Source of the DNA: Erwinia sp. HDF1-3R
GTDB taxonomy: Bacteria > Pseudomonadota > Gammaproteobacteria > Enterobacterales > Enterobacteriaceae
Length of the DNA: 64,000 nt
Assembly: GCF_039621855.1 (NCBI RefSeq)
Contig: NZ_CP155071.1
Coordinates: 4,340,001 to 4,404,000 of the forward strand
Direction of reading: 5' to 3'
In this document: in pieces, positions 12,122 through 20,828 of the stretch
Layout: the number at the start of each line of letters is the position of its first letter
Position numbering within the stretch: position 1 is the stretch's first letter
The notes under the pieces: model-generated
Seen by the model: the letters and a program-made list of their open reading frames with translations, nothing else
What the model was told of the DNA's origin: nothing
Databases searched by the model: none
Translations under genes and position numbers: made by a program

Positions 12122-12231
12122 GCCCGGCTTTAAACCTGCGCGCGTGCCAATTTTCACCCTTATGGGTGACAAATGGCTTTTGCCGATGTATTTTGTCCGA
12201 TGCCCTATTTATCGCAGGAGATAGCAGCAAG

Positions 12232-12684
12232 ATGGCCGACAAGTTTCACATACTGCTTTTAAACGGTCCCAACCTCAATCTTCTTGGCTCGCGTGAGCCT
12301 GAGAAGTACGGGACAACCACTTTGGCAGAGATCGTCAGCGGGTTAACTTCGCAGGCTGACGCTCTTCAGGTGAAGCTGAGCCATCTTCAGTCGAATGCAG
12401 AATACGCTCTGATTGACCGTATTCATGAGGCCAGAGGCAATACTGATTATATCGTCATTAATCCGGCCGCTTTCACGCACACCAGCGTTGCACTTCGTGA
12501 TGCCCTGCTTGCAGTCAGTATCCCGTTTATTGAAGTGCACCTCTCAAACGTGCATGCTCGCGAACCGTTTCGCCATCATTCTTATCTTTCTGATATTGCT
12601 GCCGGCGTAATTTGTGGACTTGGTGTCGACGGTTATACCTGGGCTTTACAGACGGCGGTCAAACGCCTGTCACAATCTCATTAA
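12232..12684 (+). CDS. aroQ: 3-dehydroquinate dehydratase, type II
   Basis: 150 residues from the ATG at 12232 ([16 protein letters not shown]), behind AGGAG. Type II features are the NGPNLNLLG loop at 11-19, the active-site tyrosine Y26 in EKYGTTTL, and the [12 protein letters not shown] and [11 protein letters not shown] substrate-binding segments. It converts 3-dehydroquinate to 3-dehydroshikimate in aromatic amino acid synthesis. It is 21 bases from accB and probably shares its promoter. Confidence 0.97.
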   Translation: MADKFHILLLNGPNLNLLGSREPEKYGTTTLAEIVSGLTSQADALQVKLSHLQSNAEYALIDRIHEARGNTDYIVINPAAFTHTSVALRDALLAVSIPFIEVHLSNVHAREPFRHHSYLSDIAAGVICGLGVDGYTWALQTAVKRLSQSH

Positions 12685-12705
12685 ACAGAGTACGGAACCA
12701 CACTC

Positions 12706-13176
12706 ATGGATATTCGTAAGATTAAAAAACTGATCGAACTGGTTGAAGAATCAGGCATTGCTGAACTGGAAATTTCTGAAGGTGAAGAGTCCGTTCGCAT
12801 CAGTCGTGCGCCTGTGAATACGGGCTACCCAATGATGCAGCAGGCTTATGCTGCGCCGATGATGCAGCAGCCCGCTCTGGCAACAGCCGTTGCACCTGCA
12901 ACCTCTCCGGCGATGGAAGCGCCTGCTGCTGCTGAGATCAGTGGCCATATCGTACGTTCACCAATGGTCGGTACCTTCTACCGTACACCAAGCCCGGATG
13001 CCAAAGCATTTGTGGAAGTGGGTCAGAAAGTTAACGCTGGCGACACGCTGTGCATCGTTGAAGCGATGAAAATGATGAACCAGATCGAAGCCGATAAATC
13101 CGGCGTAGTGAAAGCGATCCTGGTTGAAAGCGGCCAACCCGTTGAATTTGACGAGCCGCTGGTAGTCATCGAATAA
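12706..13176 (+). CDS. accB: Biotin carboxyl carrier protein of acetyl-CoA carboxylase
   Basis: 156 residues. An N-terminal dimerisation region is followed by an Ala/Pro/Met/Gln-rich flexible linker (about 40-78) and the biotinyl domain, with the biotinylated lysine K122 in EAMKMMN. It carries biotin between AccC and AccAD in the first step of fatty acid synthesis. accC follows after 11 bases. In E. coli AccB represses its own operon. Confidence 0.98.
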   Translation: MDIRKIKKLIELVEESGIAELEISEGEESVRISRAPVNTGYPMMQQAYAAPMMQQPALATAVAPATSPAMEAPAAAEISGHIVRSPMVGTFYRTPSPDAKAFVEVGQKVNAGDTLCIVEAMKMMNQIEADKSGVVKAILVESGQPVEFDEPLVVIE

Positions 13177-13187
13177 CGAGGCGAACC

Positions 13188-14537
13188 ATGCTGGAAAAAA
13201 TTGTAATTGCTAACCGCGGTGAAATTGCGCTGCGCATCCTGCGCGCCTGTAAAGAGCTGGGCATCAAAACCGTTGCCGTGCACTCAAGCGCTGACCGCGA
13301 TTTAAAACACGTACTGCTGGCGGACGAAACCGTATGTATTGGCCCGGCACCGTCCGTTAAAAGCTATCTGAATATCCCTGCTCTGATCTCCGCAGCGGAG
13401 ATCACCGGCGCCGTGGCGATTCACCCCGGCTATGGCTTCCTGTCCGAAAATGCGGACTTTGCCGAACAGGTTGAACGTTCAGGCTTTATCTTTATCGGTC
13501 CTAAAGCTGAAACTATCCGTCTGATGGGTGACAAAGTCTCCGCCATCAACGCGATGAAAAAAGCCGGTGTTCCCTGCGTACCCGGTTCAGACGGTTCGCT
13601 GAATGATGATATGGATAAAAACCGTGCCTTTGCGAAGCGTATCGGTTATCCGGTGATCATCAAAGCCTCTGGCGGCGGCGGCGGTCGTGGTATGCGCGTC
13701 GTTCGTCACGATAAAGACCTGGAACAGTCCATTAATATGACCCGTGCGGAAGCGAAAGCGGCTTTCAACAACGATATGGTCTATATGGAGAAGTACCTGG
13801 AAAACCCGCGCCATATCGAGATTCAGGTACTGGCAGACGGTCAGGGCAACGCCATCTATCTGGCGGAGCGCGACTGCTCAATGCAGCGTCGCCATCAGAA
13901 AGTGGTTGAAGAGGCGCCAGCGCCAGGCATCTCCGAAGAGATGCGTCGTTTTATCGGTGAGCGCTGTTCAAAAGCCTGTATCGACATCGGCTATCGCGGT
14001 GCGGGTACCTTCGAGTTCCTGTTTGAAAATGGTGAGTTCTACTTTATTGAGATGAACACCCGTATTCAGGTTGAACATCCGGTAACGGAGATGATCACCG
14101 GTGTGGATCTGATTAAAGAGCAGCTGCGCATTGCTGCCGGTCAGCCACTGTCGATCAAACAGGAAGACGTGATTATTCGCGGCCATGCGGTTGAATGCCG
14201 TATCAACGCAGAAGATCCGAATACCTTCCTGCCCAGCCCGGGCAAAATCACCCGCTTCCATGCGCCAGGTGGTTTTGGCGTTCGCTGGGAGTCGCATATC
14301 TATGCCGGCTACACCGTGCCGCCGTATTACGACTCCATGATCGGCAAGCTCATCACCTACGGTGAAACCCGTGAAGTGGCTATTGCCCGCATGAAGAATG
14401 CGCTGGCTGAGCTTATCATCGACGGCATCAAGGTTAACGTTGAGCTACAGATGAAGATTATGAGCGACGAAAACTTCCAGCAGGGTGGAACCAATATCCA
14501 CTACCTGGAGAAGAAGCTCGGTCTTCAGGAAACCTGA
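13188..14537 (+). CDS. accC: Biotin carboxylase subunit of acetyl-CoA carboxylase
   Basis: 449 residues with the ATP-grasp fold: N-terminal [14 protein letters not shown], glycine-rich ATP loop [11 protein letters not shown], and active-site region [14 protein letters not shown]. It carboxylates biotin on AccB using bicarbonate and ATP. It is the last gene of aroQ-accBC and is followed by a strong terminator. Sequence and length are as in E. coli. Confidence 0.98.
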   Translation: MLEKIVIANRGEIALRILRACKELGIKTVAVHSSADRDLKHVLLADETVCIGPAPSVKSYLNIPALISAAEITGAVAIHPGYGFLSENADFAEQVERSGFIFIGPKAETIRLMGDKVSAINAMKKAGVPCVPGSDGSLNDDMDKNRAFAKRIGYPVIIKASGGGGGRGMRVVRHDKDLEQSINMTRAEAKAAFNNDMVYMEKYLENPRHIEIQVLADGQGNAIYLAERDCSMQRRHQKVVEEAPAPGISEEMRRFIGERCSKACIDIGYRGAGTFEFLFENGEFYFIEMNTRIQVEHPVTEMITGVDLIKEQLRIAAGQPLSIKQEDVIIRGHAVECRINAEDPNTFLPSPGKITRFHAPGGFGVRWESHIYAGYTVPPYYDSMIGKLITYGETREVAIARMKNALAELIIDGIKVNVELQMKIMSDENFQQGGTNIHYLEKKLGLQET

Positions 14538-14555
14538 TTAGCCTGATGTTTCGCC

Positions 14556-14583
14556 AAAAAGGCCGGTCTGACCGGCCTTTTTC
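14556..14583 (+). terminator. Intrinsic terminator after accC
   Basis: A-tract, GGCCGGT stem, three-base loop, ACCGGCC, then five or more T. It lies just after the accC stop and separates accBC from yhdT-panF. Confidence 0.9.
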
Positions 14584-14616
14584 TTTACGTATAAAAGTAC
14601 CAGGTGAGGTATCGAC

Positions 14617-14859
14617 ATGGACAAACGCTTTGTTCAGGCTCATCGCGAGGCCCGCTGGTCCCTCTGGCTGGCCGTCGGCTATATTGCAGCCTGGTCACTG
14701 ATGGCCTGGCTGCCCGACAGTAAACCCGGCTTCACCGGGTTGCCACACTGGTTTGAAATGGCCTGCATGCTGGTTCCCGGCGTATTTATACTCCTGTGCT
14801 GGCTGATGGTCAGGCTGGTCTTTCGTGACATTCCTCTGGAGGACAAGAGTGAGACTTGA
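14617..14859 (+). CDS. yhdT: YhdT, small two-helix membrane protein
   Basis: 80 residues with two hydrophobic helices (about 15-33 and 48-70), matching the DUF997 protein YhdT. Its function is not established. It is always found just before panF, and its last four codons overlap the panF GTG start (14849), suggesting coupled translation and a possible accessory role in pantothenate uptake. That role is inference. Confidence 0.92.
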   Translation: MDKRFVQAHREARWSLWLAVGYIAAWSLMAWLPDSKPGFTGLPHWFEMACMLVPGVFILLCWLMVRLVFRDIPLEDKSET

Positions 14860-16303
14860 GATCATTCTGCCGCTTATCGCCTATCTGCTGCTGGTAGCCG
14901 GGCTTTCTGTCTATGCCATGCGTAAGCGCCAGACCGGTAATTTTCTGACGGAATATTTCCTGGGAAGCCGGTCAATGGGCGGTTTCGTGCTGGCGATGAC
15001 GCTGACCACCACCTACATTAGCGCCAGCTCGTTTATCGGTGGACCAGGGGCGGCCTATAAATATGGCCTGGGCTGGGTATTGCTGTCGATGGTACAGGTA
15101 CCCGCCGTCTGGCTGTCGCTGGGCATTCTCGGCAAGAAATTTGCCATTCTTGCACGACGCTATAATGCGGTAACCCTGAACGATATGCTGTATGGCCGCT
15201 ATCGCAGTCCCCTGCTGGTCTGGTTTGCCAGCCTGAGCCTGCTGGTTGCGTTTATAGGCGCGATGACCGTCCAGTTCATTGGCGGCGCACGCCTGCTGGA
15301 GACGGCGGCTGGCATTCCCTACGATACGGGGCTGCTTATCTTTGGCGGCGCGATCGCGCTCTATACCGCGTTTGGCGGCTTTCGCGCCAGCGTACTGAAT
15401 GATGCCATGCAGGGTGTGGTGATGCTGGCTGGCACCTTCCTGCTGCTTTTTGCGGTGATTCATGCGGCTGGCGGCCTCCACAGCGCCGTTAATAAGCTTC
15501 AGCAGATTGATCCCCAGCTCCTCTCCCCGGGCGGCGTGGATAACATCCTTAGCCCTACGTTCCTCGCCTCGTTTTCCGTGCTGGTCTGTTTCGGCGTCGT
15601 GGGGCTACCGCACACGGCGGTGCGCTGCATCTCCTATAAAGACAGTAAGGCCGTGCATCGGGGAATGATCCTCGGCACTGTCGTGGTAGCCGTGTTGATG
15701 TTCGGCATGCACCTTGCCGGCGCGCTGGGCCGGGCCGTGATGCCTGACCTGGCGATCCCCGATAGTGTGATCCCCACGCTAATGATCCATGTGCTGCCGC
15801 CGCTGGCGGCGGGGATCTTTCTCGCCGCACCGATGGCCGCCATCATGTCGACTATCAATGCCCAGCTTCTACAATCTTCTGCAACGATCGTAAAAGATCT
15901 TTATTTGCGGGTTCGCCCGCAGCAGATGGATAATGAGCGGCTGATGAAGCGGATGTCCAGCATCATTACCCTTGTGCTGGGCCTGCTGCTGCTGGGTGCC
16001 GCGTGGAAGCCACCTGAGATGATTATCTGGCTAAACCTGCTGGCATTTGGCGGCCTTGAGGCCGTCTTCCTGTGGCCTCTGGTTCTCGGTCTGTACTGGG
16101 AGAAGGCCAATGCCGCAGGCGCCCTGAGCAGTATGATCTCCGGTGCAGGCTGCTACACGCTGCTTGCCAGCCTGTCGCTTCAGCCCTGGGGCTTTCATCC
16201 TATCGTGCCGTCACTGCTGATAAGCCTGATCGCATTCGTCATTGGTAACCGCTTTGGCCATACCGACTCGTCATCAGCGGTGGCGTCAACCCCGTTTAAA
16301 TAA
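14849..16303 (+). CDS. panF: Sodium/pantothenate symporter
   Basis: 484 residues from GTG at 14849 ([15 protein letters not shown]). The upstream ATG reading at 14825 lies inside yhdT and does not match the family. Twelve to thirteen membrane segments and the SSS-family motifs [10 protein letters not shown] and [14 protein letters not shown] identify it. It imports pantothenate, the precursor of coenzyme A, with sodium, fitting its place after accBC. Confidence 0.96.
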   Translation: MRLEIILPLIAYLLLVAGLSVYAMRKRQTGNFLTEYFLGSRSMGGFVLAMTLTTTYISASSFIGGPGAAYKYGLGWVLLSMVQVPAVWLSLGILGKKFAILARRYNAVTLNDMLYGRYRSPLLVWFASLSLLVAFIGAMTVQFIGGARLLETAAGIPYDTGLLIFGGAIALYTAFGGFRASVLNDAMQGVVMLAGTFLLLFAVIHAAGGLHSAVNKLQQIDPQLLSPGGVDNILSPTFLASFSVLVCFGVVGLPHTAVRCISYKDSKAVHRGMILGTVVVAVLMFGMHLAGALGRAVMPDLAIPDSVIPTLMIHVLPPLAAGIFLAAPMAAIMSTINAQLLQSSATIVKDLYLRVRPQQMDNERLMKRMSSIITLVLGLLLLGAAWKPPEMIIWLNLLAFGGLEAVFLWPLVLGLYWEKANAAGALSSMISGAGCYTLLASLSLQPWGFHPIVPSLLISLIAFVIGNRFGHTDSSSAVASTPFK

Positions 16304-16314
16304 AGAGAAATGCA

Positions 16315-17205
16315 ATGCCCTGGATACAAATGAAAATCAACACCACTGGCGCTCAGGCTGAAGAGATGGGCGATGCGCTGCTCGAGAATGGCGCCGTATC
16401 AGTAACCTTTCAGGATACTCACGATAATCCGGTATTTGAACCCCTTCCCGGGGAAACCCGTCTGTGGGGCGATACTGACGTCATTGGTCTGTTTGATGCC
16501 GAAACCGAAATGCAGGACGTGATTGCGGGCTTATCACAGCATCCGCTACTGGGCGCGAACTTTTTGCATAAAATTGAACAGATCGAAGATAAAGACTGGG
16601 AACGTGAATGGATGGCGAATTTCCATCCTATGCGCTTTGGCCAACGCCTGTGGATCTGCCCAAGCTGGCGAGATGTTCCCGATCCCAGCGCGGTGAATGT
16701 GATGCTGGACCCTGGCCTGGCGTTCGGTACGGGTACCCATCCTACTACGGCCCTTTGTCTCTCCTGGCTTGATAGCCTGGATCTGGCGGGCAAAACGGTG
16801 ATCGATTTTGGCTGCGGCTCCGGTATCCTGGCAATCGCGGCATTAAAGTTGGGGGCTGCAAAGGCGATTGGGATTGATATCGATCCACAGGCGATTCAGG
16901 CCAGCCGGGATAATGCAGAACGCAACGGCGTATCAGATAACCTGACGCTTTATCTGCCGCATGAACAGCCTGATAACCTCAGTGCCGATGTGGTGGTCGC
17001 AAATATTCTTGCTGGTCCACTCCGTGAACTCGCGCCCCTGATTAGCGTGCTGCCAAAAGCAGGGGGTCATCTGGGTCTTTCAGGGATACTGGCGAGTCAG
17101 GCAGAAAGCGTATGTGAAGCCTATGAACAGGCATTTGTCCTGGATCCTGTGGCAGAAAAAGAGGAATGGTGCAGAATAACGGGCACAAGAGTGTCTAAAA
17201 ATTGA
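16315..17205 (+). CDS. prmA: Ribosomal protein L11 methyltransferase
   Basis: 296 residues, 11 bases after panF. An N-terminal substrate-recognition domain is followed by a class I SAM domain with motif [16 protein letters not shown] near residues 161-175 and [10 protein letters not shown]. PrmA trimethylates L11. In E. coli it is cotranscribed with panF. Its stop codon overlaps an FNR-like palindrome belonging to the next gene's upstream region. Confidence 0.97.
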   Translation: MPWIQMKINTTGAQAEEMGDALLENGAVSVTFQDTHDNPVFEPLPGETRLWGDTDVIGLFDAETEMQDVIAGLSQHPLLGANFLHKIEQIEDKDWEREWMANFHPMRFGQRLWICPSWRDVPDPSAVNVMLDPGLAFGTGTHPTTALCLSWLDSLDLAGKTVIDFGCGSGILAIAALKLGAAKAIGIDIDPQAIQASRDNAERNGVSDNLTLYLPHEQPDNLSADVVVANILAGPLRELAPLISVLPKAGGHLGLSGILASQAESVCEAYEQAFVLDPVAEKEEWCRITGTRVSKN

Positions 17206-17215
17206 TCAAAATCAA
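17202..17215 (+). promoter_or_regulatory. Perfect FNR-type binding site
   Basis: TTGATCAAAATCAA matches the FNR consensus TTGAT-N4-ATCAA at all ten defined positions. Its centre (17208.5) is about 42 bases upstream of the start expected from a TATATT -10 at 17240-17245, the class II activator spacing. It overlaps the prmA stop. FNR control of the downstream carbonic anhydrase is inferred. Confidence 0.6.
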
Positions 17216-17217
17216 AT

Positions 17218-17259
17218 ATGGTTACTCTTTAGTAATATATATATTGAAATAGTAACCAT
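17218..17259. repeat. Inverted repeat over the carbonic anhydrase promoter region
   Basis: Arms ATGGTTACTcTTT (17218-17230) and AAAtAGTAACCAT (17247-17259) are complementary at 12 of 13 positions around a 16-base AT-rich centre. It covers the proposed -10 box, so it could be a repressor operator, or a structured element if transcribed. Confidence 0.75.
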
Positions 17260-17280
17260 GAGTTATTAGCATCCCAATCC

Positions 17281-17312
17281 CGCCGTGAACGACGTCGTTC
17301 GCGGCTTTTTTT
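17281..17312 (+). terminator. Intrinsic terminator just before the carbonic anhydrase start
   Basis: GCCGTGAACGAC and GTCGTTCGCGGC are directly adjacent, giving an uninterrupted self-complementary hairpin (one G-T pair) followed by seven T. It probably ends panF-prmA transcription. It lies only 11 bases before the next start codon, so any promoter at the FNR site would have to read through it. Confidence 0.85.
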
Positions 17313-17323
17313 GGATAGCTACT

Positions 17324-18067
17324 ATGAAATTTAGAATCAACTCCTGCGCGTTAGTTTTAGCACTTCTTACTGCTCCCTTCGTTCATGCTGACGCTCACGG
17401 CAAATGGTCATACTCCGGGGAAAGTGCACCAGACAAATGGGGTACGCTTAACAATGCCTTTGCCACCTGTGAGAAGGGTTTTAATCAGTCACCGATTGAT
17501 ATACAGAAAACCATTAAAGGTGAACTTTCCCCCCTGTCTATGTCCTTTAGCGCTAAGGATAAATCCATTATTAATAATGGGCATACCATCCAGATCGACG
17601 TCAATGATGGCGATCATTTAGTAGTAGATGGCACTACTTTTACCCTGAAACAGTTTCATTTCCACACGCCGTCTGAAAATCTCATTGATGGGCGGACCTA
17701 CCCGCTTGAAGTTCACTTTGTGAACAGCAGTGCCCAGGGGGAGCTGACGGTGATCGGCGTAATGATTGACGAAGGGCAAGAGAACCCCGTCATCGCTGAT
17801 ATTTTGAATAATATTCCCGCGCAGATTAATCAGGCGCAGAAGCTGAGTAAACCACTTGCACTCGCGCACTTAATGCCGGGCGACAAACACTATTACCGCT
17901 TTAGCGGATCTCTCACCACCCCGCCCTGCACTGAAGGCGTTCGCTGGCTGGTGATGAAAGATCCGGTATATGCTTCCAAGGCACAAATCGCTGCGTTTGA
18001 GGCGGCGCTGGCTCAGCAAAACAGCCGTCCAGTACAACCGCTCAACGGTCGCGTCGTTATTCATTAA
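17324..18067 (+). CDS. cah: Periplasmic alpha-class carbonic anhydrase
   Basis: 247 residues from the ATG at 17324; the longer reading from 17285 is not supported. A signal peptide ends near residue 22-24 (FVHADA). Alpha-class features are zinc ligands H112 and H114 (FHFHTPSEN) and H131 (EVHFVN), the SLTTPPCTEGVRW segment, and C49 with C202 positioned for a disulfide. It interconverts CO2 and bicarbonate in the periplasm. Two positions usually His in related enzymes (PSEH and EVHFVH) are Asn here. E. coli K-12 lacks this gene at this locus. The ribosome site is weak (GGA). Confidence 0.93.
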   Translation: MKFRINSCALVLALLTAPFVHADAHGKWSYSGESAPDKWGTLNNAFATCEKGFNQSPIDIQKTIKGELSPLSMSFSAKDKSIINNGHTIQIDVNDGDHLVVDGTTFTLKQFHFHTPSENLIDGRTYPLEVHFVNSSAQGELTVIGVMIDEGQENPVIADILNNIPAQINQAQKLSKPLALAHLMPGDKHYYRFSGSLTTPPCTEGVRWLVMKDPVYASKAQIAAFEAALAQQNSRPVQPLNGRVVIH

Positions 18068-18116
18068 AAGTTTCGCTTATTGCTGGTGGGATCCACTGCT
18101 TTTCACGCTTTCTCTC

Positions 18117-18154
18117 ATCACATCTGCCGGTAAAAGGCAGATGTGATGCTTTTT
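18117..18154 (+). terminator. Intrinsic terminator after the carbonic anhydrase
   Basis: Perfect 12-bp arms (18117-18128 and 18136-18147) with a 7-base loop, followed by GCTTTTT. It isolates the carbonic anhydrase gene from dusB-fis. Confidence 0.88.
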
Positions 18155-18371
18155 ATGCGGATTGGCATTCATACAAAAAGAAATAATATGATGCCATTTT
18201 GACCGTGTGTTTTTAATCTATTGATATATAACAATAAAATACTTTTCCTGCGGTTGCGTCACCCTGACCATGCTTTGTTAAAGGCAATTGTTCAAAGTTT
18301 GGCCTTTCATCTTACTGAAAAAATGCGTAATATACGCCGCCTTGCGGACACACAATGGTCACTTTTTTTTC
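18155..18371 (+). promoter_or_regulatory. dusB-fis promoter region
   Basis: A -10 hexamer TAATAT lies at 18328-18333, followed by the GC-rich discriminator ACGCCGCC, as at the E. coli fis promoter, where it makes transcription stringently controlled and growth-rate dependent. The -35 is weak. The upstream part is AT-rich, as expected for Fis and UP-element contacts, but I cannot place individual sites. Confidence 0.75.
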
Positions 18372-19337
18372 ATGCGCATAGGAAATCACCAGCTTCGCAA
18401 TCGTCTGATTGCAGCACCAATGGCCGGGATTACCGACAGGCCTTTCCGGACTCTTTGCTATGCAATGGGTGCTGGTATGACCGTATCCGAGATGCTGTCG
18501 TCAAACCCTGAAGTTTGGGCGAGCGATAAATCTCGGCTGCGCATGGTACACAGTGACGAGCCCGGTATTCGTACCGTGCAAATTGCCGGTTGTGACCCGG
18601 TAGATATGGCTGAAGCCGCACGCGTTAATGCTGCATCTGGCGCGCAGGTTATCGACATTAATATGGGTTGTCCGGCCAAGAAAGTGAATCGTAAGATGGC
18701 GGGATCCGCCCTGTTACAGCATCCGGAGCTGGTGAAGTCTATCCTCTCTGCGGTGGTGAACGCGGTAGATATCCCCGTTACGCTGAAAATTCGCACCGGC
18801 TGGGACACAGACAACCGCAACTGTGTAGAGATTGCCCAATTGGCTGAGCGCTGTGGCATTCAGGCTTTGACCATACACGGCCGTACTCGCGCCTGTATGT
18901 TCAACGGCAACGCTGAATACGACAGCATTCGGACAGTTAAGCAGAACGTTTCCATTCCCGTTATCGCGAATGGGGACATTACTGACCCGCATAAAGCCAG
19001 AGCCGTTCTTGATTATACGGGGGCTGATGCCCTGATGATAGGACGAGCGGCTCAGGGAAGACCTTGGATCTTCCGGGAAATCCAGCACTATCTGGACACT
19101 GGGGAGCTGCTGGCACCGATGCCATTAGCTGAAGTTAAGCGCTTGCTTATCGGGCACCTACGGGAACTGCATGACTTTTATGGTCAACGCAAAGGATATC
19201 GTATTGCCCGAAAGCACGTCTCCTGGTATCTCCAGGAGCACGCCCCAAACGACCAGTTTCGGCGCACATTCAACGCCATTGAGGATGCCAGCGAACAGCT
19301 GGAGGCGTTGGAGGCATACTTCGAAAATCTTGCGTAA
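18372..19337 (+). CDS. dusB: tRNA-dihydrouridine synthase B
   Basis: 321 residues from the ATG at 18372 ([17 protein letters not shown]), equal in length to E. coli DusB. The in-frame ATG at 18288 would start upstream of the promoter -10 and is rejected. A flavin TIM barrel carries the catalytic cysteine C100 in [10 protein letters not shown]. It reduces uridine 17 in the tRNA D-loop. It is the leader gene of the fis operon, 24 bases upstream of fis. Confidence 0.97.
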   Translation: MRIGNHQLRNRLIAAPMAGITDRPFRTLCYAMGAGMTVSEMLSSNPEVWASDKSRLRMVHSDEPGIRTVQIAGCDPVDMAEAARVNAASGAQVIDINMGCPAKKVNRKMAGSALLQHPELVKSILSAVVNAVDIPVTLKIRTGWDTDNRNCVEIAQLAERCGIQALTIHGRTRACMFNGNAEYDSIRTVKQNVSIPVIANGDITDPHKARAVLDYTGADALMIGRAAQGRPWIFREIQHYLDTGELLAPMPLAEVKRLLIGHLRELHDFYGQRKGYRIARKHVSWYLQEHAPNDQFRRTFNAIEDASEQLEALEAYFENLA

Positions 19338-19361
19338 TAGAAATAAAGAGCTGACAGAACT

Positions 19362-19658
19362 ATGTTCGAACAACGCGTAAATTCTGACGTACTGACCGTT
19401 TCCACCGTGAACTCACAGGATCAGGTGACTCAAAAGCCACTTCGTGATTCGGTCAAACAGGCACTGAAGAACTATTTTGCTCAACTGAATGGTCAGGATG
19501 TGAATGACCTGTATGAGCTGGTACTGGCTGAAGTAGAACAGCCACTGTTGGACATGGTGATGCAATACACCCGTGGCAACCAGACACGTGCAGCCCTGAT
19601 GATGGGTATCAACCGCGGTACGCTGCGTAAAAAACTGAAAAAATACGGCATGAACTAA
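19362..19658 (+). CDS. fis: DNA-binding protein Fis
   Basis: 98 residues, the invariant length of enterobacterial Fis. A mobile beta-hairpin arm at the N-terminus is followed by dimer helices and a C-terminal helix-turn-helix ([20 protein letters not shown]). Fis bends DNA, activates rRNA promoters (one rRNA operon lies 9 kb away) and peaks in early growth. It is cotranscribed with dusB and ends in a strong terminator. Confidence 0.99.
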
Positions 19659-19676
19659 GTCGGGTTTATTGTCATC

Positions 19677-19709
19677 AAGGCGCTACCTTACTGTTAGCGC
19701 CTTTTTTAT
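19677..19709 (+). terminator. Intrinsic terminator after fis
   Basis: AAGGCGCTA (19677-19685) pairs with TAGCGCCTT (19695-19703), followed by a run of T. It lies 18 bases past the fis stop. Confidence 0.92.
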
Positions 19710-19856
19710 AGTTTCATCTTCCTCAGAATTGTCTTGTTTGTGTAAAGTGCCGTTTGCCGAACTAACTTCCTGACGATACAGTTGTCCAAATTAATGTATC
19801 GCTGGTGATGTATATCTTTTGGCGCTACCTCCCCTTGTACGCTAAAAGAGAGAAAT

Positions 19857-20777
19857 ATGAAGGTTTCACCTCGTTTTACCTTAGGCCTGATGCATCCTCG
19901 TTATTTTGTAACGTGGATCGGATTGGGACTTCTATTTTTACTTGTTCAGTTGCCATTCCCTTTCCTCGAGAAGCTGGGTACGTGGATGGGCCGCACCTCT
20001 ATGCGCTTTCTTAAGCGCCGTATTCGTATTACCCGACGTAATCTGGAACTCTGCTTCCCTGATATGCCCGCGGATCAGCTTGAAAGGCGTATCGTAAAGA
20101 ACTTCGAATCACTGGGTATGGGTCTGCTGGAGACGGGCATGGCCTGGTTCTGGTCCGATCGCCGCGTTCGCCGCTGGTTCAAAGTTAACGGCCTGCATAA
20201 TCTTCGCGAGGCTCAACAGGACGGGCGTGGCGCGCTGATAATCGGCGTACATTTTATGTCACTTGAGCTGGGTGGCCGGGCAATGGGCCTGTGCCAGCCG
20301 ATGATGGCTATGTATCGTCCACACAATAACAAGCTGATGGAGTGGGTGCAGACTAAAGGACGCATGCGCTCTAATAAGGCGATGATCAACCGTCGTGACC
20401 TGCGAGGCATGGTGCATGCGCTTAAGCAGGGAGAAGCCGTCTGGTTTGCGCCTGACCAGGACTATGGCCCAAAAGGCAGCGTATTCGCCCCGCTGTTTGC
20501 CGTGCCTGAAGCCGCAACGACCAGTGGTACATGGATGATAGCCCGTATGGCGAAGCCCGCAATGATAACCGTGGTGCTGATCCGTAATGAAGACGGTGGC
20601 GGTTATGAGCTGGTTATCCAACCGGAACTCAAGGATTATCCGATTGAAGATGAGCAGCGCTCCGCTGCTTATATGAACAAAGTCATTGAGCGTGAAATTA
20701 TGCGTGCTCCTAATCAGTACATGTGGCTGCATCGCCGTTTCAAAACGCGCCCAGCCGGAACCACGTCACTGTACTGA
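19857..20777 (+). CDS. lpxP: Kdo2-lipid IVA acyltransferase, LpxP-like
   Basis: 306 residues, one N-terminal membrane anchor (about 18-36), and the acyltransferase motif H132-xxxx-E137 (HFMSLELGG). The run HFMSLELGG, MGLCQPMMA, YRPHNN and WVQTKGRMRSNKAM is closer to LpxP (palmitoleoyl, cold-induced in E. coli) than to LpxL (lauroyl), so LpxP is favoured but not certain. It adds the secondary acyl chain to lipid A at the inner membrane. It lies just after fis, which is not its E. coli position, and is followed by a hairpin terminator. Confidence 0.87.
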   Translation: MKVSPRFTLGLMHPRYFVTWIGLGLLFLLVQLPFPFLEKLGTWMGRTSMRFLKRRIRITRRNLELCFPDMPADQLERRIVKNFESLGMGLLETGMAWFWSDRRVRRWFKVNGLHNLREAQQDGRGALIIGVHFMSLELGGRAMGLCQPMMAMYRPHNNKLMEWVQTKGRMRSNKAMINRRDLRGMVHALKQGEAVWFAPDQDYGPKGSVFAPLFAVPEAATTSGTWMIARMAKPAMITVVLIRNEDGGGYELVIQPELKDYPIEDEQRSAAYMNKVIEREIMRAPNQYMWLHRRFKTRPAGTTSLY

Positions 20778-20793
20778 TTTGTCTTTTATGGCC

Positions 20794-20828
20794 TGAGCCA
20801 GCTGCTTAGCTGGCTCAATGTTCCTTCT
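20794..20828 (+). terminator. Terminator after lpxP
   Basis: Perfect 10-bp arms TGAGCCAGCT (20794-20803) and AGCTGGCTCA (20808-20817) with loop GCTT, 17 bases after the stop and followed by a pyrimidine-rich run. Confidence 0.8.

Noticed and set aside
18288..18371. Longer dusB start (28 extra residues)
   Set aside because: It would begin before the TAATAT -10 of the dusB-fis promoter, and the extra residues are not in the family.
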